This document shows positions 1 through 5,018 of a DNA stretch of 5,018 nt, in pieces. Location of the stretch: contig JANXRR010000067.1 of assembly GCA_025356795.1 (NCBI GenBank), forward strand, positions 1 through 5,018, read 5' to 3'. The stretch comes from Bacteroidia bacterium. Its GTDB lineage: Bacteria > Bacteroidota > Bacteroidia > Cytophagales > Cyclobacteriaceae. Every line of letters starts with the position of its first letter. The first letter of the stretch is position 1. Under the pieces are notes generated by a model. That model did no database searches, was not told the DNA's origin, and worked only from the letters and a program-made list of their open reading frames with translations. Position numbers and translations under genes: made by a program.

Positions 1-188
1 AGAAAGCTTCCCGCAGTGGTGCGAGAGCCTTTCTAGACTTGTAGAAAGCTCCTCGCAGCGGTGCGAGAGCCTTTCTAGGTTTATAGAAAGCTTCCCACAG
101 CAGTGCAGGAGCCTTTCTAGGCTTATAGAAAGCTTCCCACAGCAGTGCGGCAGCTTTCTAATCTGTAGAAACCTTCGCAAAGTGGTTC
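1..188. repeat. Tandem array of 42-bp hairpin-forming repeats
   Basis: Units lie at 1-42, 43-84, 85-126 (42 nt each) and 127-166 (40 nt), followed by a degenerate half unit at 167-188. Each full unit opens with AGAAAGCT and has CTTTCT about 28 nt later, so it folds on itself. In unit 1, bases 1-15 pair with 20-34 around the loop GTGG; in unit 2, 43-57 pair with 62-76 around GCGG with one mismatch; in unit 3, 85-99 pair with 104-118 less perfectly; in unit 4 the outer stem is eight perfect pairs (127-134 with 152-159). Spacers between hairpins are only 7-8 nt and are themselves similar, which argues against a CRISPR array with unique spacers. The first copy begins at base 1, so the array may extend leftward. 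Its role is unknown; transcription termination or mRNA stabilisation downstream of a gene to the left, or a dispersed intergenic repeat, are all possible. Confidence 0.9.
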
Positions 189-363
189 AACGTATATATA
201 TTTTATTTGCCGCAGACCAGGGCGTTATTATGAACCTCCCTGCAAATTGCAGCGCACCATGATAATGATTACGAAACCTTTCTGAGGGTTTTGGTATTTC
301 AAAAAATGAATGTTAGTATAGCATTGGATAGTAAAGTAATAAGTCTGATTTTCAATTGAAAAA
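189..363. other. Intergenic leader with inverted repeats and a possible short upstream frame
   Basis: No substantial gene is visible. The stretch starts with an alternating TA run (191-200). Bases 224-232 can pair with 258-266 (nine pairs, two of them G-T), enclosing the perfect palindrome CTGCAAATTGCAG at 240-252. A second weak hairpin is AAACCT (274-279) with GGGTTT (286-291). A 17-codon frame, ATG at 306-308 to TGA at 357-359, ends four nucleotides before the kinase start. I see no convincing promoter: the best box is TAGCATTG at 319-326 (seven of eight to TAnnTTTG) with only TTTC 18 nt upstream. The kinase gene is presumably transcribed from somewhere in this leader. Confidence 0.5.
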
Positions 364-1794
364 ATGAAAAAAATATTAATTGTAGAAGATTCTTATATCG
401 TGGCATTGCACCTTCAGGCTACGCTTGAGAGCGAAGGGTATATTATAATTGGCAAATGCACCTCGGGCGAAGAGGCTCTTGAATTTCTCAAATCGAATTC
501 ACCCGATCTAGTGCTGATGGACATTATGCTGGAGGGCGAGTTGGATGGTATTGAAGCGGCCACACAAATAAAAGAAAACTATCGTTTACCGGTTATTTAT
601 ATTACCGCCTTAAGCGATAAAGATACTATTGCTCGTGCTAAAATAACGGAACCTTATGGCTTTCTTACCAAGCCGTTTGAAGACCAAGAAATTTTCACCG
701 TTATTGATATGGCGCTGTACAAACATTCGGTCGAGCAGAAGCTTTGGTTAAGTGAAGAAAAATATTTTTCTACCTTAAAATCGATTAGCGATGCAGTAAT
801 TGTAACCGACAGTAATTATCGAATAACTTTTATCAATCCCAGTGCTCAAGCTCTTATCCAACAAGCTGTTGCGCAGGCAATGGGCAAGCCCATTTTTGAA
901 ATTTTAAAATTGAAGGATGAAATAACAGGTGCCTTTCCGGTAAATCCGTTACAGTGCCCTGTAGGTGCCGCCAATCAAAATGTGCTGCCCCCACATCTTT
1001 TGCTTATCAATGCTAGTGGCATCGAATTGCCCATAGGAGAAACTACAATAAGCTTGTTGTTAGATGGTAAAGAAAGGCTTACTGGCCTGGTATTAACATT
1101 TAGAGACATCACCGAAAAGATCGAAAAAGAAAAAGTTTTAAAAAACCTGGAAAAAGTAAAAGTTCTGTCATTGATTGAAGGTCAAGAGAAGGAAAGGGGT
1201 AGAATAGCTAAAGACCTTCATGATGGGCTCGGCCAAATGTTGAATGCCATTAAAATGAATGCCCATACAATTATAGCTTCCAACGAAGCGAGCGATAATC
1301 TTTTTCAGATGATTGATGATTCCATACAAGAATGCGTTAGGATTTCAGAGAATTTGCTACCATCCAAATTAAAAGATTTTGACTTGTCTACCTGTTTACG
1401 ATCCCTTTGTCAACAGCTCAACAAGAACTCTTCGATGGAAATAACATATAATGACGGAGATTTAAAATTGAACATAGATCAATCAAAGAAAATTAATTTA
1501 TATAGAATTGTACAGGAAGCTATTAATAACGCAATCAAACATTCACACGCAAAGCATATTTTTATTCAACTAGCAGAACAAGCCGGATCGATTCAACTAA
1601 GTATTGAAGATGATGGCATTGGCCTGCCCCACAGTGGGGTAAGCGAAGTGTTTCATAAGAATGGACTTGTAAACATTCGCGACAGGGTAGAAATAATCAA
1701 TGGAAAATTGACCATAGAAAGTGATCAGGGGCGAGGCACGTTAGTGGTGGTAGTGTTTTCAACCGAACCTGTAAATAGCTATGCCAAAGTATAA
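364..1794 (+). CDS. Soluble sensor histidine kinase, receiver-PAS-HisKA_3-HATPase
   Basis: This 476-residue cytosolic kinase should autophosphorylate on histidine and pass the phosphate to the regulator encoded by the overlapping next gene. Residues 1-120 form a receiver with acidic pocket Glu8/Asp9, phosphoacceptor Asp53 (VLMDI), Thr81 and Lys103 (LTKPF). Residues about 130-250 form a PAS domain, opening with SEEKYFSTLKSISDAVIVTD and ending FRDITEKIEKE; the NPLQ...LLLINASGIELPI pattern fits a common kinase PAS subtype. After a charged linker comes the HisKA_3 box ERGRIAKDLHDGLGQ with His286; the HDxxxQ arrangement (Asp287, Gln291) is linked in this family to phosphatase activity. The C-terminal ATPase shows QEAINNAIKH (Asn389), DDGIGL (Asp416) and GRGT (456-459). 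There is no signal peptide or membrane segment. The start follows an A-rich stretch and leaves the receiver complete. It overlaps the regulator by 14 nt. An N-terminal receiver on a kinase suggests input from another kinase; the ligand of the PAS domain cannot be read from sequence. Confidence 0.95.
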   Translation: MKKILIVEDSYIVALHLQATLESEGYIIIGKCTSGEEALEFLKSNSPDLVLMDIMLEGELDGIEAATQIKENYRLPVIYITALSDKDTIARAKITEPYGFLTKPFEDQEIFTVIDMALYKHSVEQKLWLSEEKYFSTLKSISDAVIVTDSNYRITFINPSAQALIQQAVAQAMGKPIFEILKLKDEITGAFPVNPLQCPVGAANQNVLPPHLLLINASGIELPIGETTISLLLDGKERLTGLVLTFRDITEKIEKEKVLKNLEKVKVLSLIEGQEKERGRIAKDLHDGLGQMLNAIKMNAHTIIASNEASDNLFQMIDDSIQECVRISENLLPSKLKDFDLSTCLRSLCQQLNKNSSMEITYNDGDLKLNIDQSKKINLYRIVQEAINNAIKHSHAKHIFIQLAEQAGSIQLSIEDDGIGLPHSGVSEVFHKNGLVNIRDRVEIINGKLTIESDQGRGTLVVVVFSTEPVNSYAKV

Positions 1795-2428
1795 AATATT
1801 ATTGGCTGACGACCATGAGATGATACGGGAAGGTATCAAGATGATTCTCAAAAGAAATAAGGATTACGAAATAGTGGGAGAGGCAGTAAATGGTAAAGAA
1901 GCCATAGACCAATACAAATCGCTGCGTCCTGATTTGCTTATTATGGATATATCAATGCCGGTGTTAAACGGCATGGAAGCTTCAAAGGAAATTATCAGAA
2001 CCGATTCTGAAGCTAAAATTATTATCCTCTCTATGTACGATGATGAAGATTACATTAGTCAGTGCATAGAATATGGTATTAAAGGATATGTAGTGAAAAA
2101 CGAAAGCTCAAAAGAACTAGACAACGCAATGAAGTTGGTGCTAGAAGGATGTACTTATTTTAGTAGTCGTGTGCAAGAAGTAATTGTAAAAAAATATACC
2201 ACCATTAAAACAGGGCAGAGTAAAAAAGAAACCAATTTTAAACTCACTACCCGTGAAAAGGAGATTGTAAAACTTATTGCTGAAGGTATGACTAGCCAGA
2301 TAATAGCAGACAAACTTTTTATTAGTCCACGTACTGTAGAAACACATCGGGCAAATCTTATGAAAAAAGCAGACGTGAAAAATTCAATTGAATTGGTAAA
2401 AAAGCTGGAGAAGCTAAAGGTAATTTAA
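1781..2428 (+). CDS. NarL/FixJ-family response regulator (receiver plus LuxR-type HTH)
   Basis: This 215-residue protein is a phosphorylation-controlled DNA-binding transcription factor. The receiver spans about residues 4-122, with Asp10/Asp11, phosphoacceptor Asp56 (LLIMDISMPVLNG), Ser84 in the Thr/Ser switch position and Lys106 (YVVKN). A polar linker leads to the LuxR-type helix-turn-helix at about 153-212: LTTREKEIVKLIAEGMTSQ, then IADKLFISPRTVETHRANLM, with recognition-helix residues around SPRTVETHRANL. The length is normal for the family and all key residues are present. The ATG lies inside the end of the kinase gene, in another frame, with no Shine-Dalgarno site, which points to translational coupling and to the upstream HisKA_3 kinase as cognate partner; HisKA_3 kinases typically pair with this regulator class. 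Its DNA targets are unknown. Autoregulation through the palindrome in the leader (240-252) is only a guess. Confidence 0.96.
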   Translation: MPKYKILLADDHEMIREGIKMILKRNKDYEIVGEAVNGKEAIDQYKSLRPDLLIMDISMPVLNGMEASKEIIRTDSEAKIIILSMYDDEDYISQCIEYGIKGYVVKNESSKELDNAMKLVLEGCTYFSSRVQEVIVKKYTTIKTGQSKKETNFKLTTREKEIVKLIAEGMTSQIIADKLFISPRTVETHRANLMKKADVKNSIELVKKLEKLKVI

Positions 2429-2432
2429 ATCC

Positions 2433-2489
2433 AGTTTCGTTTGCTGTCGTGTGGGTTTGTCTAAACCTCCTTTTTTGAATCCCGAAACT
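2433..2489. repeat. 57-bp element bounded by a perfect 7-bp inverted repeat
   Basis: AGTTTCG at 2433-2439 is the exact reverse complement of CGAAACT at 2483-2489. The element begins four nucleotides after the regulator's stop codon and encloses the probable terminator hairpin at 2453-2476. It could be a small mobile intergenic repeat that supplied the terminator, or just an extended RNA stem. Seven matching bases at this distance could also arise by chance. Confidence 0.45.
2453..2476 (+). terminator. Probable rho-independent terminator after the kinase-regulator operon
   Basis: GGGTTT (2453-2458) pairs with AAACCT (2463-2468) around the loop GTCT, giving six pairs including one G-T, followed after CC by six T residues (2471-2476). 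Position, 25 nt past the regulator's stop codon, and orientation suit termination of the two-gene operon. The stem is short and only half GC, so efficiency may be modest. Confidence 0.55.
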
Positions 2490-2674
2490 ACTAAACTCAA
2501 AGCTTACAATGGCATAGCTGTTTTTCATAACCCCCTCAAGTAGCGCGTTCTCAATAATCTTTAGCTCAGCAAATAGCAACATCTTCCGCCTCATTAGAGC
2601 CGTGTGATGTAATCCGTAATTCTACCGAGTAAATGCACGTATAAATACTCTTCTATAAATCGTATAAAACCTGT

Positions 2675-2706
2675 ATTGTTTAACGTACTCCTTCCATCCA
2701 ATTTTG
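2675..2706 (+). promoter_or_regulatory. Candidate Bacteroidota-type promoter for the second kinase gene
   Basis: ATTG at 2675-2678 stands 20 nt before CAATTTTG at 2699-2706. These resemble the TTTG and TAnnTTTG boxes and spacing known for the primary sigma factor of Bacteroidota; the second box matches at five of its six fixed positions. Transcription would start near 2713 and give a leader of about 40 nt. Together with the upstream terminator this suggests the second kinase is transcribed on its own. Such boxes occur by chance in AT-rich DNA. Confidence 0.4.
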
Positions 2707-2755
2707 TAAGGATAACTTATAACCATCGACTTATTTAATTATGTTTTGAATTAAA

Positions 2756-4213
2756 ATGAATACGAGTATGCAACAATCTGTCAATGCTCTTGATGACGTA
2801 GCAAAAAAAATTAGTCAGGCGGCAGCCATAACCAATAATGAGGGAACTATTTTTTCAACCAATAAAGAGTTTGATCGAATATTTGCTACCTCTATTAGTT
2901 CGGTTGACTTGCAGCCTTTACTTATTAAAGCTCAGGCGAGTAAAACTTCAAAAGTTGAGAAAAGAATCGAAACCACTGTAGGCTCGTTTAAAGTTGATCT
3001 TATTTCCCTTATCTCCGATACCGAAGAAGCGAAGTGGCTTTTTATTTTCTTACCTGAGAAAAAGGATTTCATAAAAGAGAAATTTGCTTCGTTAAAAAAC
3101 CTTTACCGATCTTTTGTAGGCAATTCGTTTGAGTTGTTATTCCGAACATCTTTAGATGATAAACTCATATTTTCCAATAAATTATTTATTCAAAGTTTTG
3201 GCTTTAAGCTTTACAGCGATGTGAAGGGAAATTTAGCTGCCTCCATATTTGAAGATGCGCTAATTTATGAGCAATTAAAAAACAGAGTATTGAAAGAGGG
3301 AACAATAACGCATGCAACTGTTTTTTTTAGGGGGCCAGACGGAAAGCGGCTTACTGGTTTAGCCAATTGCCAAGTATACAGCAATGAACGCGGCATTCCT
3401 CTTTTAAATTGGACTGTACTTAACATCTCAGATAGGATAGAATATGAAGACCGATTGAAAAGCAAGAGTGAGCAGCTGGAGAGGATCAATCTTCAAATGG
3501 AAAAATTTTTGTATAGCACTTCTCACGATCTTAGGTCGCCTATTACTTCAATTTTAGGCTTGGTTAATTTATTACGCATGGAAACAAAAGATATAATTGT
3601 GTTAGATTATATTTCCAAGATTGAAGCCAGTGCAGCCAAGTTAGATAAAACGATAAAAGATATTTTAACGTATTCAAAAACTACTTACCAACGCACCAAG
3701 AGCGAACGCATAGAATTTGAACCCCTGGTTTGGAAAGTATGGAATCATTATCAAGAAAACCCCAATCTTCGCAAGATCAATCTTCAAGTTACAATTAAAG
3801 GAGACAGTCATTTCTTTACTGATGCTGAGAGAATTGAAATTATCATCGATAGTATACTATCTAATTCCATATATTTTTATGATGCCAATAAAACGCGATC
3901 TTTTGTAAAAATAAGTATTGAAATAAATGATCATCAAGCCCGCATTGAATTCGCTGATAATGGAATAGGCATTGGTAAAGCTTATTTAGAAAATATTTTC
4001 ACAATGTTTTATAAAGCCACCCATCTATCTAAAGGTGCCGGTCTTGGCTTATTTATAGTGCGTGAGGCGCTCAATCAATTGAATGGCGCAATTCAAGTAC
4101 AATCGGAAATCGGTTTTGGTACTGTATTTCTCATCACCTTGCCAAACGACCATAAAGGTAGGCTCATCAATAGAAAACTACATTTACTGCAACCTCAAAG
4201 TAAATTACTCTAG
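2756..4213 (+). CDS. Soluble PAS-type sensor histidine kinase (HisKA-HATPase)
   Basis: This 485-residue protein is a second histidine kinase, with no signal peptide, membrane segment or receiver. Residues about 15-105 resemble a divergent PAS fold (AAAITNNEGTIFSTNKEFDR, then a strand ending WLFIFLP). Residues about 120-230 look like a second PAS domain (ELLFRTSLDDKLIFSNKLF to LLNWTVLNISDR). A coiled-coil-like linker (228-250) leads to the HisKA box STSHDLRSPITSI with phosphoacceptor His257. The position four residues after the histidine is Ser261 rather than the Thr or Asn often tied to phosphatase activity. The ATPase has SILSNSIYFYD (Asn370), DNGIGI (Asp401), FTMFYKA, KGAGLGLFIV (427-432) and GFGT (453-456), so it should bind ATP. 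The ATG at 2756 has an A-rich upstream context; a second ATG four codons in is equally usable. About 22 residues extend past the ATPase core. No cognate regulator follows; the receiver of the upstream kinase is a candidate target. Confidence 0.93.
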   Translation: MNTSMQQSVNALDDVAKKISQAAAITNNEGTIFSTNKEFDRIFATSISSVDLQPLLIKAQASKTSKVEKRIETTVGSFKVDLISLISDTEEAKWLFIFLPEKKDFIKEKFASLKNLYRSFVGNSFELLFRTSLDDKLIFSNKLFIQSFGFKLYSDVKGNLAASIFEDALIYEQLKNRVLKEGTITHATVFFRGPDGKRLTGLANCQVYSNERGIPLLNWTVLNISDRIEYEDRLKSKSEQLERINLQMEKFLYSTSHDLRSPITSILGLVNLLRMETKDIIVLDYISKIEASAAKLDKTIKDILTYSKTTYQRTKSERIEFEPLVWKVWNHYQENPNLRKINLQVTIKGDSHFFTDAERIEIIIDSILSNSIYFYDANKTRSFVKISIEINDHQARIEFADNGIGIGKAYLENIFTMFYKATHLSKGAGLGLFIVREALNQLNGAIQVQSEIGFGTVFLITLPNDHKGRLINRKLHLLQPQSKLL

Positions 4214-4226
4214 GTAGTTCTACCTA
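4211..4226. terminator. Perfect hairpin overlapping the stop codon of the second kinase
   Basis: TAGGTA (4211-4216) pairs exactly with TACCTA (4221-4226) around the loop GTTC, and the stop codon TAG is its first three bases. No T tract follows directly, and the stem is AT-rich, so this is a weak terminator candidate at best. An operator or mRNA 3' end structure would fit equally well. Confidence 0.3.
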
Positions 4227-4345
4227 TCTCAATCAGTATAATCTCTCATTAAAAAAATACCCTTTTTCTCGGATTACATTTTTCTTTTTCTAATTGTAGG
4301 TTTACATCGAAGTGAAGCAATAGAAAATATTAACCTATAGTAAAA

Positions 4346-4885
4346 ATGGAAACTAAATTATTTGCTCTTTCAATTGATTTAAAAGTTGAGACATCAACGG
4401 CCAGAAGGTTTCGTTTTACTGAAACTCAGATAAGAGCTATGCTGGCAGGCTTATCATCTATTTACCAAGAGGTTTTTATTTGGCCTACCGAAAATGAAAT
4501 TGGTGTATGGGTAATGGGTAATAACCCATCTCTTATGTATCACACCTTTCAACATTACAACACTCATTATAACAGGTGCATTGTATTAGAAGAGAATGAT
4601 CCAAAAATTTTCTTTGATAATATTATTTCAGGTAAAAACTGGCACACGATTAATGTAGAACAAAAATTATTTAGCCTTATTTTTTCAAAATGTATTTCAC
4701 ACGAAGCTGAATCGTTAGGCGATTGTTTGACAAGTATGTTGGAGGAGGGTATTGATAGACTGCAGGCGAATCCTGTTTTTGAAGGCAATAGAAATGGCTG
4801 GCGATATTCCAGAGAGACTGAAGGCCTATGCAAAAGCATAAAGACAAGTTATCCTGAATTTTTCTTCCACTTCAGTGTCAACTAA
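4346..4885 (+). CDS. Hypothetical protein, 179 residues, unrecognised family
   Basis: I do not recognise this protein. It lacks a signal peptide and membrane segments, so it is probably cytosolic. The N-terminus reads as a beta strand (KLFALSIDLKVE), followed by a basic patch (ARRFRF), a helix (about 26-42), and two aromatic strands (EVFIWPTENEIGVWVMG). The middle is rich in His, Tyr and Phe (MYHTFQHYNTHYNR), and a helical segment covers about 105-140. Four tryptophans (46, 55, 99, 152) and four cysteines (78, 116, 127, 162) are present; the cysteines show no metal-site spacing. The start follows GTAAAA and the frame closes with tandem stops TAATAA (4883-4888). The codon usage looks like that of the neighbours. 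It lies 132 nt after the second kinase and 28 nt before the next frame, so it probably shares a transcript with the latter. A weak promoter-like box, TAGGTTTA at 4297-4304, lies upstream. Nothing supports a functional assignment. Confidence 0.8.
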   Translation: METKLFALSIDLKVETSTARRFRFTETQIRAMLAGLSSIYQEVFIWPTENEIGVWVMGNNPSLMYHTFQHYNTHYNRCIVLEENDPKIFFDNIISGKNWHTINVEQKLFSLIFSKCISHEAESLGDCLTSMLEEGIDRLQANPVFEGNRNGWRYSRETEGLCKSIKTSYPEFFFHFSVN

Positions 4886-4913
4886 TAAAAACTACGCGTA
4901 AAACTACTTGAGT

Positions 4914-5018
4914 ATGGCACTTTCAAATAATTTAAAAAAGGAAACAGTATTGCCGGAGGTGGAAATTATCGTAGGTAATCCATCTGCTCAACTCCAAGAA
5001 AATAGTCATAAACAAAAA
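4914..5018 (+). CDS. Start of a further gene, cut by the window end (unknown product)
   Basis: An ATG at 4914 opens a frame of 35 codons that is still open at the last base. The peptide begins MALSNNLKKETVLPEVEIIV and continues with a polar, Gln/Asn/Lys-rich stretch. It has no hydrophobic leader, so it is not an obvious secreted protein. It follows the 179-residue protein by 28 nt on the same strand, which suggests one operon. No Shine-Dalgarno site is visible, as for the other genes here. Function cannot be judged from this fragment, and a short frame of this length could still prove false. Confidence 0.6.
   Translation, partial: MALSNNLKKETVLPEVEIIVGNPSAQLQENSHKQK

Larger units (their letters stand above)
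2429..2755. other. 327-bp intergenic region between the regulator and the second kinase
   Basis: The left part holds the terminator and its surrounding inverted repeat. The middle (about 2480-2600) reads on the minus strand as an open, fairly protein-like frame (2594 down to 2358) that continues antisense into the regulator's HTH; I do not accept it as a gene. The right part is AT-rich, with TATAAA at 2640-2645, 2654-2659 and 2663-2668, two of them inside CGTATAAA direct repeats (2638-2645 and 2661-2668), just upstream of the candidate promoter for the second kinase. Confidence 0.6.

Noticed and set aside
1..188. CRISPR array
   Set aside because: Units are contiguous 42-mers with only 7-8 nt between hairpins, and those spacers resemble one another; there are no unique 25-40 nt spacers and no cas genes in view.
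274..300. Terminator in the leader before the first kinase
   Set aside because: The AAACCT/GGGTTT stem is weak, includes a G-T pair, and the T run is interrupted by GG, so I describe it only as a weak hairpin.
2141..2347. Minus-strand 68-residue frame
   Set aside because: It lies wholly antisense to the regulator gene, is dominated by Phe, Tyr and Asn from reversed AT-rich codons, and shows no domain.
2703..2748. Promoter using TTTG at 2703-2706 and TATGTTTTG at 2740-2748
   Set aside because: The spacing of 33 nt is too long, and transcription would start at or beyond the kinase start codon.
3265..3489. Minus-strand 74-residue frame
   Set aside because: It is antisense to the PAS and linker part of the second kinase, whose coding frame is unambiguous.
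3717..3908. Plus-strand 63-residue frame in another phase
   Set aside because: It is nested within the HisKA-HATPase coding region of the second kinase, which reads with intact motifs on both sides; no frameshift is needed.
4567..4839. Minus-strand 90-residue frame
   Set aside because: It is antisense to the 179-residue protein, has a Ser/Leu-rich composition typical of reversed coding DNA, and has no domain or start context.

Overview
The window is AT-rich DNA with plain Bacteroidota character, probably from the Cytophagales/Chitinophagales side of the phylum. The clues are A-rich start contexts without Shine-Dalgarno sites, a Bacteroidota-like promoter candidate (TTG about 20 nt from a TAnnTTTG-like box), and histidine kinases of the style common there. 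The phylum call is inference from style; there is no rRNA or marker gene here.

Layout. Positions 1-188 hold four and a half tandem copies of a 42-bp unit, each able to fold into a hairpin; the array may continue left of the window. Positions 189-363 are an intergenic leader with two further imperfect inverted repeats and a possible 17-codon upstream reading frame. Positions 364-2428 carry a two-gene operon with a 14-nt overlap: a soluble kinase of order receiver-PAS-HisKA_3-HATPase, and a NarL/FixJ-type response regulator. A probable terminator follows, nested inside a 7-bp inverted repeat. The rest of the 327-bp gap holds a candidate promoter for the next gene. Positions 2756-4213 encode a second soluble kinase (PAS-like regions, HisKA, HATPase) with no receiver. 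Positions 4346-4885 encode a 179-residue protein I do not recognise. A last reading frame starts at 4914 and runs off the window end.

How the genes may work together. The overlapping pair looks like a complete two-component system in which the kinase has its own N-terminal receiver. The second kinase is encoded next door, also lacks membrane segments, and has no obvious cognate regulator in the window. An attractive but unproven model is a cytosolic relay: second kinase His257, then the receiver Asp53 of the first kinase, which modulates His286, then Asp56 of the DNA-binding regulator. I see no CRISPR array, tRNA, rRNA, transposase or recognisable defence gene. The least ordinary items are the hairpin array, the receiver-first kinase and the two unrecognised genes at the right end.
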